In this document: positions 1 through 11,364 of the stretch, one piece after another
How positions within the stretch are numbered: position 1 is the first letter of the stretch
Layout: each line of letters starts with the position of its first letter
NCBI GenBank assembly: GCA_025094145.1
Contig: JALLLS010000003.1
Location: 310,001 to 374,000, forward strand
DNA: 64,000 nt
Origin: Spinellus fusiger
Taxonomy: Eukaryota > Mucoromycota > Mucoromycetes > Mucorales > Phycomycetaceae
Reading direction: 5' to 3'
Notes under the pieces: generated by a model
Database searches by the model: none
What the model saw: the letters and a program-made list of their open reading frames with translations, nothing else
Told to the model about the DNA's origin: nothing
Position numbers and translations under genes: made by a program

Positions 1-118
1 TCAATGTCCTAAGAGAATGCTGTATTAGCCAACCTATGTCTAACAGTAAGTCTAATAATCTACACTACTTTTCCGATACAAACCATTAATAGTAATAAAG
101 GACAAAATACCACTCAAT

Positions 119-781
119 TTAATATTTTATCGTGGAATAGACTTCCATGACAGTATCTGTTATTGTTATAAAATGGTAAAGAAAAAAGGACTTAGTTTAC
201 ACTCACCTGAATTTGATGGCTTTGAAGCCAGTTTCACGACTCCCCATATAATAATGCCACACATCATGCTAATGCTAATAATCATAGTAATAAGTCCAAG
301 TATAGTCCATGTATTTTTAAAGGTCATATTTTTCTATTACTATTGTTATTATTGATCTGATTATTCTCTTGTTGTTGGTGTCTTTTCTTACTTGAAAATA
401 ATGTAATTTATCATTTGGCTCTAGGGTGTCCTGTTCCTCACTAGGTATCAATCTTTGGTGTGCTTCAATGTCAGTCTCTGTAGTTAGGATAGCATAGTGA
501 ATAGCGTCTTCATCTGTAGTGCCATGTTGACTGTCTTGTAAGGCAGTGTGTGAGTGTAGAGTAGATAAGCCAGTTCTGCTATTGTTATTGTTATGCAGTC
601 TATTATGATTCTCTACACTTTCTAAGCTTTCGTTGTCGCTGTAGTTTTCGGTATTATAGTCAATAGAAGACAAAGAATAACGAGCGTCTAGGATGGCTAT
701 AAGGTTGTCTATAGCGTGCATGGGCATCATCTCAATGTCATTCTCATGAGCATGTTGTAGGTGAGTAGAATGCAGTGGCAT
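119..781 (-). CDS. Small single-pass membrane protein, function unknown
   Basis: Three exons (781-392, 333-207, 156-119) join with GT-AG introns at 334-391 and 157-206 and give an open frame of 184 residues. Residues 1-130 form an acidic, Ser/Asn/His-rich segment that looks cytoplasmic. Exon 2 encodes one clear hydrophobic helix of about 20 residues (Thr-Ile-Leu-Gly-Leu through Val-Val-Lys) flanked by Lys. A short tail of about 25 residues ends in IKY. No signal peptide precedes the helix, so an N-in single-pass topology is the inference. I do not recognise a family. Reading straight through the first intron would stop just before the helix, so splicing is needed to make it a membrane protein. 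Confidence 0.55.
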
Positions 782-915
782 GGTGTGCTACAAACCAGCA
801 GAAAAAAGAAAAGCCCGATGGATACACTTACTACTTCATAATGGGTCGCTTAACTCTCTATAGATTTTTGTTTTTTTTTTGTAAATAAATAGATAGATAG
901 AATATACATGCTTTA

Positions 916-1750
916 TTAACACTCTAGTCTGTGAAGTCTAACTTGAATTCCATTCTTCCACCTCTTTCCTTCTTTCATGGAGAAGGTTTCAATCTCTATA
1001 TATATATAAAAAGAATAGAAATGAGGTTTATAAGAGAGTTACACTGTAAAGACCTTACCTTCATGCTCTCCTATGCCTCGTTGCTGAAGAATAGCCACCA
1101 AGGAGATGACATTTACAACTGCATTTTCTATACCCACGAGGGTAATACTATTGAATGCTTTGAGGGAAGTGCCAATCTGTGGAGAATGAGTATTCTCTAG
1201 TGACAATTCAGCCTACCCAATGAATATAGCGTTCATAGCCATGTTCTAATCTAGTAACATTGGCAGTACTAGATCCACTTGTATTGGGTGATTCTTCTTT
1301 ATCAGGTCTGTTATAAAATAAAGGGTCAATCATTGCCTCAATAGTAATGAACTTGGAGGGAGTCTCTAACATATTGGATACAGTATGCGTCTGCTTTGAC
1401 TGTTTCTGAACTGTAGTCGTAATTGCTGATAGAGGACGAGTGTTAGGTGTATGGGGTGCTTTTAAGGTAGCTTCATTGTGATTCAGTGGTGTCTTTTGCT
1501 TGTTTCCCCTTGTAGTGGCCACTTTCACTTGGTGGGGCGTACCTTTGGTGTGTGCAGATAGTTTTCCATTGTTCGTTCTTACTGTTGGTGTGTGGTTGCG
1601 AGCCTTTATTTCTTCTTTTCCGCCCTCTTTCTCTTTTCCTTTTCCTTTTCTTTCACTATTATTTTCATTGGTTGTAGCTTTTCTCTCTTTAAAGGAAGGG
1701 CTGACCGAGACAGGCGTGAATTCATGAGCACATGGGTTGAGCATGGCCAT
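916..1750 (-). CDS. Alba-like nucleic-acid-binding domain protein
   Basis: Three exons (1750-1217, 1176-1059, 995-916) give 243 residues. The first about 160 residues are low-complexity, Lys/Thr/Pro-rich and probably disordered. The C-terminal about 80 residues, split over all three exons, resemble an Alba domain: a helix around YERYIHW, a strand-helix unit TLVGIENAVVNVISLVAILQ, then QQRG, and a closing strand IQVRLHRLE. Alba proteins such as the RPP25/POP6 group bind RNA or DNA and occur in RNase P/MRP. The family call rests on the remembered pattern of hydrophobic and small residues. The first intron, 1177-1216, is only 40 bases, so that junction is the weakest part. The assignment to a specific RNase P subunit is not supported. 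Confidence 0.6.
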
Positions 1751-2040
1751 CCCACTACTTTTGCCTGTAGAATAAGGCAGTGTTCTCCTCTGTTGTGACG
1801 TGCTTTTTGGTTCCGTTTTGTAGGATTCGTTTCTTCTGTTCTAATAAATATATATATTCTTATTCTTTATGGATAACTGCATAAACAGATGGTTTTTTAT
1901 GATTATCAAGTCGTCTTATCTTTCAATAGTTAAGATATCTTCTTTTATAATACAAACAATACTGAATTATAATATCAGGCTGGGTATATTTCGGATCCAG
2001 GGCAATTTCCAGGCAACTTCTTTTGAAAGTAAGGGACTTA

Positions 2041-2202
2041 CACACCAGGAGATCTTTAGGATATAAAAGGAAATAGTCGAAATACACTTGTTTAAACATG
2101 ACAGATTTGAGGAGCAAAAATAAATTAAGATGTATTCATGTTAGTTCTTAAACAAGTGTATTTTGACTATTTCCTTTTATATCCTAAATATCTCCTGGTG
2201 TG
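2041..2202. mobile_element. 162-bp foldback MITE with CACACC ends
   Basis: The element begins CACACCAGGAGATCTTTAGG and ends with the inverse complement, with TA on both sides (2039-2040 and 2203-2204). The arms pair over about 55 bases around a loop rich in A and T. Its left about 120 bases match the left end of the Fanzor-carrying element at 15778, including an internal stretch (ATTCATGTTAGTTCTTAAA) beyond the terminal repeat. It is therefore best read as an internally deleted derivative of that element. It lies in the spacer between the Alba-like gene and PUS1. Confidence 0.85.
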
Positions 2203-2847
2203 TATCTTTAACACGAGTAATTTAGCATGCCTAAGACTATAAAAAATAAGCTCATATAATAAAAGAGTCAATGTATATACTCTTTCTTTCTTTTATTACA
2301 GTCATAGAATTTTTTTACTTGGTGTATATTCTTAGTGAGTGCCGATACTACTGAAGAATGAACAGAGAAAGAGCGACAAAGAATAGACACCAAATAACAC
2401 GGGATAAGACACTGCAACTTGACATTTGAATCTCAAGTCAATTGAGAGGAATCCATGGACACTCTCGTTGGATTCTTACAATGATACACTGTGCTTCTTA
2501 GTATGTTTTCTATCTGTCATAATAATAATAATATTCACTTGTTCTATATCTATATCTTTTTTTTAATCTATAAATACCAAGAGAAAGAACAGATGTACAC
2601 GAACTTATAAAAACAAACGTTGCTCTTCAATAATATTATTTGTTCCATATTGCCTATACTCTCTTTACTACATCTCTAATGATACATTGTCACTATAGAA
2701 CCTCACTTTTATTCAACATATCTCTTGTAATGTTGCCTATAGTAGAGGGAAGAATGTTCATCCCAACTTCTTGGATTAAAGGTCACATCCTAAAGTTAAA
2801 AGGAGTTACAAGCCACGTCTTGTTACTGTGAAGAATCAGATCGGCTC
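2203..2847. other. Intergenic, upstream of PUS1
   Basis: AT-rich spacer after the MITE, holding the presumed promoter and 5' leader of PUS1. Short ORFs here lack conserved features. I see no further repeat or RNA gene. Confidence 0.5.
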
Positions 2848-4814
2848 ATGATCAGCCTCCTGCTAACCAACATCCTACGTCCTTCCTTCCGAATAGCACG
2901 CCCTGCCATGAGTTCACTTGCGATCGCTGGAACAGCAAAGGAGATCTCACCTACTCAGGTGAAAGACCAAAACAATTATGTGTCCAGTAAAGACACCCCT
3001 AAAGACACACCCGAGACAGGAGAAGAAGCCAGCCCTGTCAGTACAGAACCAGTGACCAAAGAAACTAATGCAATGGCAAGAAAAGTAAAGTCTGGGAAAG
3101 AACGTCGTGACTTTTTCGCCCAGAACCGTTCATGGAAGGCTGTCAATAATAAAATGAACTGGGAAGATAAAAAAGATCCAAACCCCAGCGATCTTCCTAA
3201 AGAGCCTCGACTACCAAAGCGAAAGGTAGCACTTTTGATTGGGTTTAATGGCACAGGCTATCAGGGAATGCAAATGTAAGTACCTTGCAACTTGTGGACA
3301 CTGCCTGTAGTTGTGGAGAGTGACCAGCCAACTCATGGTATGGTAGAAATCCGGGTGCCAAATCAATTGAGGGAGAGTTATTCAATGCTCTATGCAAAGC
3401 AGGAGGAGTGTCCAAAGACAATTCAACAGATACTATCAAGGTAGACCCTCTTTACTATAGACTAAAATATACATGAACAGTATATGTCTGTTTTTATATT
3501 GATACTTGTTCTATTCAGGTACAATGGATGCGTGCAGCACGTACAGACAAGGGTGTTCATGCTATGGGTAATATTGTATCTCTTAAACTGATTACAAGTG
3601 ATCCAGACTTGGTGGAAAAGACAAATGCTCTTCTGCCTGAACAGATCAGAATATGGGGTAAGTTTGCTAAAGACTCTATCTATAGCATGTCTCTAATATA
3701 CAGGGACATCCAGGTTATATTGCAACTTCCAAGTCTTTCCATGCCAAAAGTAGCTGTGACTCTCGTGTCTATGAATATCTTCTTCCCTCCCATGTGCTTA
3801 TGCCACCCAACCCAAAAGAACTTAAGTCTGAGCCTGGAGCAGAGGATGATAGAAGACTAACAACTGCAGATGGAAAGAATGTATACTATATATCTCGCAG
3901 TACACTGGAAGAACAAAAGATCATGGACAGTTATAGAGTAGAACCTAGAGTATTTGACACATTCCAAAGTGCTCTTAGCATGTTCAGTGGCACTCATAAC
4001 TTCCACAATTATACTGTGGGGCGTGGCTATAAAGACCGTAGCTCAACACGCTATATGATTGATGTCAAGGTAAGAAGAGAACTAGCCTCCTTCTTTATGT
4101 AGATACGTAAATACTTACCATTAACTTATCAATGGCCGTCTAATAATAGGCCCGTGATCCTATATTAATCGAAGACACTGAATGGATTAGTGTAAGACTT
4201 CACGGACAATCCTTTATGCTCCACCAAATAAGAAAGATGATATGTAAGTATACTAGACTATATAATTCTCTAAACTGAATGCTTCAATAATAGCTATGGC
4301 TGCTATGATTACACGCAGCAATACTCCTTTGTCTTTGATTCCAGAAACATTTGAAGCTGCAAGAATTAATATACCAAAGGCGCCAGCATTGGGTCTTTTA
4401 TTAGAAAACCCAGTGTATGAAGTTTATAACAACAAAATAGCCAAAGCCAATCAGTTTGATCTCTTGAATAAAACACCAGAAGAAGCCAAGTGTCGTGGAA
4501 CTATTGATTTCGACCAATTCAAGGTAAACTATAGGCTATATGCATGGTTTTATCTTATTCTCTTTTATTATGTATAGAATGTAACAACTGAATTTAAAGA
4601 AAAGTGGATCTACCAGCAAATATTCAAGACAGAAAAGGAGGAGCGAGTGTAGGTGTTGCGTATACGTTTGGATGGATTAATATTTTTTTTTCTTTTTAGA
4701 TTTGATGACTACTTTAGTTTGTTAGACTCTGCACCTGAGAATGGCTATGGCTACCTTAACCCTCAAGGCATTATTCCAGAGAGTTGTATTGTCACTACAA
4801 AATACACAGATTAA
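2848..4814 (+). CDS. PUS1: tRNA pseudouridine synthase, PUS1/TruA family
   Basis: Eight exons (2848-3275, 3347-3440, 3519-3657, 3714-4069, 4150-4243, 4294-4523, 4578-4648, 4700-4814) give 508 residues. TruA-family hallmarks are in order: [14 protein letters not shown] at about residue 130, the catalytic loop [11 protein letters not shown] (Asp nucleophile), [29 protein letters not shown], and [13 protein letters not shown]. The enzyme isomerises uridine to pseudouridine in tRNAs (classically positions 27/28 and others) and some mRNAs and snRNAs. The first about 20 residues are basic and hydrophobic, so the ATG at 2848 could add a mitochondrial targeting signal, while the ATG at 2908 would give a nuclear or cytosolic form, as described for animal PUS1. 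That dual use is inference. All introns have GT-AG borders and keep frame. Confidence 0.93.
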
Positions 4815-5317
4815 ATAGAACATTGCAATGGCTATACAAATTATCATCACATTAGAAGGAATGGACAGTGTGATTTTATAGCTTATCTTATAAAGAAAGA
4901 AACCGACATTTGTAAATCTTTCTATTGATTTCTCTATGAGTCTATGTATATGAAGAATAAAGAATAAAAAGGCACACAGAGATATGCTCTTCTCTTAGTG
5001 TACCTCCAAGCAGAATATATGTATTTATATTTGTATGTATCTCTATCTATTCATCTGCAGGCTATTCATTAAAAAAGTAACATGAAAAATGAAATTTAGC
5101 AATCACTATGCACAATAGGAGCAAATGCTGCAATAATCACACTTTTTTTTCTCACTTGTTAAAACTTGAGTTTTAAGATATCGCTTTTTTTTTATAGATA
5201 GGTTTGGAGTTGTTCACTGTCTTCATAATACTACTATATTCTTGGCCTGTATTGTGAATATATGTAACATATGATGCTTTATTAATATATAGCTTATCAT
5301 CACAGAAAGGATGATGA
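4815..5317. other. Intergenic between convergent PUS1 and NUS1
   Basis: About 500 bases of AT-rich 3' flanking sequence for two convergent genes, with several AATAAA-like signals. No coding or repeat feature is evident. Confidence 0.5.
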
Positions 5318-6458
5318 TTATCGACCAAATCTCTGCTTCACACAAGAATAGCGATAAAGACTATCTGAAAAAAGAGGATAGTTTAAACGTCGACATGCAT
5401 ATGCATTCCTAAACAAATCAATCGTAGTCAATAGATGGGATTTCACTGCACATTCTCTTACTTAATTTCTGTTAATCTGAGATGCCAAGGTGAATATCCT
5501 TCGAAAGATACATAGTTATGAGGAAGGCCATCATAAACAAGCATCAAGTCAGGATCTGAGTTTGAGTTATCTGAGCAATACAGCAAGGTTAGGACTTGTA
5601 GATGAAGACTCTTACTCTTACCGTGGATAAATCGGTTGACCATCTCTACATTAATCTCTGAAGCATCGATACCGTTGGCAATGGAGTGTCTGGCAATGGC
5701 CTGGACAGCCTGGACCATTTTGGGTTTTCCATCATCATTTGAAAGAATGGAAAGTTGGAGGCCTGAAATAGAGAACGTAATATGAACCCATCTATTCATC
5801 TATCTGTAGTGGCTTACTTGATTTCTCGGACTTTTTAGAGGAGGAAGTAGACTGCTGAATCCAATTATGCAAAGTGGTAGATTGCTGTTTATTGATTTCC
5901 ATAGCCATCGACTTGAGCTTGCCTAAGATATTCCAATGCTATAAATATCGAGATACTTCTTGTTGAGCTACCTGTAGAATCATACACTGACAGTTCTTTG
6001 ATACCAAACTCCCATGCCCAGCAAGACACTAAGCAGATATCATCTATAATGGTATTCCAATCATTCTGTGTTCTTTCTTGTGCCATTTCATTTGATACTG
6101 TGATAGTAAAATGATGTGGGATCTTTGTAAGTTGAGATTTGTCTTTTTCAATGAGATGCATAACTGAATTTAATTGATCCACTCGCAGGCAGGTAATGGC
6201 ATTTCTAATTTGAGTTGCTGCCGCCAAGAGAGAGACATAGGCCATATAAGTACAGTGGATTAAAGAAAGTAGTAGGTAGCATAGTCCATCAAAGACTCTC
6301 TTTATAAAGTTCCTCTCGTGATTCTTTTTCTTATTGATTTGTTCTGATAATTTATTCAAGTCGGTTGTGATAAAAACGCCATCTCGTGGTGTAGGCTTCT
6401 TAGTTGTGTTTTTGGGCATTGTATTATGAGCTAATGTTGTCATGGCGGAATTATACAA
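5318..6458 (-). CDS. NUS1: NUS1/NgBR-like subunit of dehydrodolichyl diphosphate synthase
   Basis: Four exons (6458-5972, 5922-5818, 5762-5462, 5408-5318) give 327 residues. A hydrophobic segment near residue 60 (DGLCYLLLSLIHCTYMAY) fits the membrane anchor. It is followed by the cis-prenyltransferase-like fold with LTKIPHHFTI, DDICLVSCWAWEFGIKELSVYDSTGK, and the C-terminal SPWHLRLTEI. The last exon ends SCVKQRFGR, which carries the RxG motif that in human NgBR and yeast Nus1 is needed for activity of the heterodimer. Nus1 pairs with Rer2/DHDDS at the ER to make the long polyprenyl chain of dolichol. The RxG motif is reached only by splicing from AA|GTAAGA at 5461 to the acceptor at 5409. Start could also be the ATG at 6443 or 6419. 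Confidence 0.92.
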
Positions 6459-7495
6459 ACGAATGTGCTCTGTAGTATGGACAGTACAAAGGGTGCAAAT
6501 AGGCAGTCAATTATTAGATGGGTAAAGAATGGGATGGTGCTTGAGTAATCAGAGGAAATGAGGATAAACAAGTGTTTATATTTATCTCTGAATAAACATA
6601 TACCAACCACTGTCACACTTGTAGAAAGCTGCTGAATGCCAATTGGGAGCTGCTTCATACTAAAGGAAAATACAAATAGGGTAGAGCAATGCCATATACT
6701 TTTTGTTGTTGGTATTGGTATTTAATTAAACTACAAATCCCTTAATATTTTGCATTAGTCTTTGTTTGCCTTGAAGTAGTTTAGGGTGCCTAGTTATAAT
6801 ACATTAATTAAAATATGTAAATCAAAATATTTGTACTTGATGAAAAGTGTAGGCAAAACATTACAACTGAAATGACTGTCAATGCCAATGCCCTGCGTGT
6901 AGAGACAGATTAAAACAAAATAAAACAAATTAACAAGGAAGTATAACCTATCTCAGGTGTTCAGCATGGTTGTTTGTACAGTTATTCTATATCATTGATT
7001 GTACACCAAGAGAAATGGCATATCTATGGGTTTAATGACTCATTGCATTAGCCTAGAGATAAATATACAGGAAATGAAGGTAGCTATAAAATGAGATAAG
7101 CTTTTAATATTATGATATTACAGTAGTTTACATATAATTGGTTGTCTTTTTACAAATAGTGATAATAATAAAACTATAAAATATATGTTTTATTACAGGT
7201 TAAGGCCATATTTGTCTATAATCAACAATTTGATATTCTTAGAAGATTACTGACAGGAGCTCCACAATAACATCCCTAGAAAATTAAAGATTCAAAACAA
7301 CTTTTTAAGTCAAACTAATACATTTAGAGAATTAAACCTCTATTTGTATTGCTGAATGTATTCTATATCTCTCCTAACAGATGGATAATTTGATATAATC
7401 TTACATCATAAAGTAATGAGACAAAAATATTGGACTCTTTAAACATATACTTCCTTTTATATCTATATTTTATCTTATAATGTTATCATTTTATG
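6459..7495. other. AT-rich intergenic region
   Basis: About 1 kb without recognisable genes. It should include the promoter of NUS1 just above 6458. Short ORFs have no conserved pattern. Confidence 0.45.
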
Positions 7496-7695
7496 AATTC
7501 ATTAGATAGAAAAGTAAATCTTTAATATATGAAGAAAAGAGTATTTTAAATATAAAACAGTAGTTTTATTTTTAGACCACTTAATAACGATAATTAGTCT
7601 TTGACATCTATTACAGCCTGGTATCTTCAGTGCATACTGGCACTGAGACTGTCTATTACCTCTTAAGATGTTATACCCCCATTCCAGCACCTAGT
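7496..7695 (-). pseudogene. Decayed 3' end of a Tc1/mariner transposase
   Basis: On the minus strand this reads like the tail of the Tc1/mariner copy at 54823-56080: MLEWG near the start, a C-Q-R-L-I/C-Q-A-I-I like segment, then TAAGTGG, a run of TTTTAAA and CTAATGAATTC in the same order. The frame is broken and the rest of the element is not recognisable upstream. It is an old relic lying beyond the 3' end of the muskelin gene. Confidence 0.55.
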
Positions 7696-7967
7696 GGAGA
7701 ATAGATGAACGAGTCTTAATACTAGTCTCTTTTATATACATCCAAGGAGTTCTAATGAAGAGTTTCATAGGGTTAGATGGTACAGATACTTCAAAAAAGC
7801 ACCGGCATGAGAAACAAAAAAGAAATAGTTCGGAATTTAAGAAGACCAGCTTTTTTTTTGTCTCATCACTTTATATTTTTAATCTATAATTTGGCATAAA
7901 TAGTATTATATTCTCTCACTCAAACATCATTCTCTTAATAAAATATATAGTATATAATAATTAATAT

Positions 7968-10900
7968 CTAAACAATGCTAAGACTGCCAAATGAACTGTC
8001 AAAAGACTCTCTTATACGCTGTGGGAAACACTGGGAGATACTTGAAAATACCTTTGAACGACTGCGATAAAGCATATCTTTGAAACATTGATGTCAGTTA
8101 TACATTACTTCAGTAGTGATTCAGTGTCTATCAGTATTCCTTACCTCCTTTTCTTTTTTTAATATAAAAACTATTATCATTTTGCTGCTGAGAAGCATAT
8201 TCTGTAAGGAGAATATTTGCACATATCATTTTAAACACTTCTGATTGCTGTTTGTCATTGTGGTCTAACACTGGTTGAACATAGTTACGTAGGTAATCTA
8301 ATGCAGCCTTTGTCTCTTGAGATATCTGAAAAGTCCCTTGAGAGTAGAGTTCATGGGTAGCAGTGGCAGCAATATCACAGAGTTCATACAGTTTCTGCAT
8401 TCTTAATGTAAATAAGCAACGCTTTAGAATGATGTTAGGATCTAAGCGGTTACTCCTATAAAAAAAATACGGGGTCTATCAAAATACGCCATACTATGAA
8501 TTATTTAGACTTGTCTTACTCTGTCAGCTTCAATTCCCAGAGATCATCTAAACGCCCTGAATGATCGTCTTGATTTCCGAGATTACCTCCAAATAAATAG
8601 TGCATTCTATTTTTCGAATTGTAGATGAATTGATGACCAAAGCGTGGGGTAGGTTCTGTACTTGTCCAGACATTCCAAGTTTTTCTTTCTCTAACATCGC
8701 TTTGATATATATTTCTCCATAGACCCTTTGCTATTGAATAGACCCACAGTCCACTTTTGACTGCGTTACAGCCCTCTTTACTACCATCACGGTCACAGAT
8801 AGACCCAGACAGTGCGTAAATCTCTTGTCTTTCGACATCAATGGTGGCTCGCTGTATAAATCCAGGTTCAGGACCAAAGTCGCTGGCATAGTCTTTTGTT
8901 ATTTGAAGCCACCGATTTTCATCCACAAAATAACTGTACATATCTGAGAGGTAGCCATTTTCATTTTCCCCGGAGAATATGTAAAGCTGTCTACTTTTTG
9001 TGTCGAGTACCATTGCATGACCTACTCTTGATACTATAGCTGTAGATTTCGCCCGAGTTTCCTTAAGATGAGGTACTTTTGAAACATGGATCGCTTTTCC
9101 ATGCTCCTCACACCTAACACATTATTTTTAATTAACATCAGACCAATACTTCAGAGATGCAAAAACATTAGTTTTACCTTAGATTGGTCCAACTGTTAGT
9201 AGGAATTGAATAAGAAAATAAACCACTATAGTTATGGAAATTTGAAGTATTGGAAATGATTTTTCCACCAAAGACATAAATGATTCCAGTAACAGTATCG
9301 ATGTTCATTTGATGATCATACAACAGCTCAGGGCCTCCTTCTTCCTAATAGAGCATGTATCAGCCAAGCAGATACACTGAAGAGATCAAATATGATACTT
9401 GCAGCAGTATTGGTACTAATTCTCTTCCACAAGTTAAAATCAACAAAATATCGATAAAAATCAGACTTTGTATTTTTTTCAGCATCACTGATGCAGTCCA
9501 CATATTGACCCAATACAAAGATAGATCTTGTCAGTGGATCAAAGCACATCTTATGGCAAGACCGTGCACTTGGACCTCCTTGTCTATTAAAATCATATCC
9601 AAGGTTAGAAGGTAGTATTAAAAGATACGGTCCTTGGTAATATCAAAAAGAAGAGTGCCTTACTTTGATGTATTGGAACTCAAGCGATGCCATCTGCTTT
9701 CGCTTATATTATAATACCAAAAATCTGGTAGATCATGTTTACCACTCCATCCACCTAACAAATATATCTTTCCTTCTTTCTCATCTATACACATTTGATG
9801 TCCACCTCTTGGAGAAGGTATAGTGTTATCTATAAACCATTAGATTCTAGGGGAGATAACTGTAATTATGCAATTATGCAATGCCGCTTACTTTGATCAT
9901 CCTCAATTTTCCTCCAATTAAGTATATATTCTATCTGCTTTGAATCTGTATCAAAAAGACTCTTTGAATGGGCCTTTAATAAAGTATTTTCTGCTTCATC
10001 AAAATCTCCTATCTCAACCAGATATTTGTGAAGCTCGGATAAAATGGGATGTTCATACTCAAATGTCATACGCTGTTGAAGAGCATGAAACATGTCCATC
10101 ATATTGTTCTGTCTTAGATAATTCAGACACCGACTAGCAGCCTTTCGTTCTTCATACTGAACAATACCAACCCAAGAGCATGTAAAGTGAGTGACTCGAT
10201 GAGAAAAAGAAAAGAAAAGAAAAAGAAAAATCACTTACAACTTCATACTCTAGAATGGCATTATTCACTATTGACCTGTCTTGAACACCATTGAGCTCAA
10301 TGTACCATAGACTATAGTTGAAGTTTAAACCAAATGTTGATAGTGGGGCGATCTTGATGAACTGAACAGGAAACAGCTAGTGGGGCACATCCTTTAATAT
10401 TTCCTGTAAACTATTTCGTTTGTTATTTAAGGAGATCCCACATACCAAATTTCCATTTATATGTTCAAGTCGAAAGGTTTCTGGTCTATTGTTGTTTTTG
10501 AGTTCTATAGATTGGATTGAATAATGTTAACCATTTATTAAAATCAAAAAGAAGAATCCAAAGAAGTAGACAGAGGGAGCACACTTACCGTGATGCAGTA
10601 TTTCTACCATATTATCTTCATTCATTCCTCCTAGTATCTTGAATTCCTTTACAGTGGAGGCATGGTCTTTTAGAGTGTTAAATAAATTCAGGCAGTCCTT
10701 TAAATAAAATAATCACCTCTATGAAACTTTCCAAATGTTATATTTCCTATAAAATGCAACGATATTAAATGTTAATTATTTTAGCTTTTTTTTTAAAAAA
10801 TAATAATAATAATAATAATACTTCAGATGACATACGGATGATAGCTGGATTATCAAGACGCAATGTAATATACTGACTGTGATTGTGGGCATCTGAAGAC

Positions 10901-11364
10901 CAACGAGAGGATTGATCATTAGGACTGTCTGTCTTTAGATTATCGGGATGGTACGAGGCAGAATATGAAGAATAGTTGTGAATGTGGTAGGGTAAAACTT
11001 CTCCAGCAATAGTAGCTACTTGTTGAGCAATTGTCAAGGTAAGTGGAGCTGCTACTTTTATTGAAGATTCTTGTTTATCTTTGAGCTTCAATGATTGATC
11101 CAAACAATCAAATTCTGAGGTGTAGGCGTTCTCTTCAAACAGCTCCAAATGAACACGAGTTTTACGAGCCAATGCGTGTCTTTCTCTTGGATTCCTTAGA
11201 TAGGCAGAGTGAGAAACTCCAGTGGAAGAAACACTTCTGAAACGTGGAAGTTTCTGTGAAGAATGAGACGCGTTACTGTCTTGAGATACATCCGTGGACA
11301 AAAACGAAAATCTCGAATCCTGTGAGATAAAAATGTCGTTGATATCACATGGAGATGAGTGCAT
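7968..11364 (-). CDS. MKLN1: Muskelin homologue, discoidin plus LisH/CTLH plus kelch repeats
   Basis: Twelve exons (11364-10836, 10746-10717, 10666-10589, 10504-10446, 10376-10239, 10156-9892, 9829-9664, 9583-9399, 9340-9178, 9113-8520, 8455-8145, 8077-7968) give 875 residues. An N-terminal extension of about 130 residues precedes a discoidin-like domain with LPYHIHNYSSYSASY and DSPNDQSSRWSSD. Next is the LisH/CTLH-like helical part (RCLNYLRQNNMMDMFHAL). Six kelch blades follow, with signatures such as PSPRGGHQMCID, LLGGWSG, GGPSARSCHKMCFD, RVGHAMVLD and MHYLFGGNLG. A C-terminal helix ends in YRSRSKVFSSISQCFP. Muskelin is a subunit of the CTLH/GID ubiquitin ligase and links it to substrates. 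The exon pattern was fixed by frame continuity and order of muskelin motifs; the acceptor at 9341 is the least certain. The long N-terminal extension is unusual. Confidence 0.93.

Noticed and set aside
317..781. The unspliced 154-codon ORF as the complete product
   Set aside because: A GT-AG intron at 334-391 gives a better frame that reaches a transmembrane helix; the straight reading ends in low-complexity sequence.
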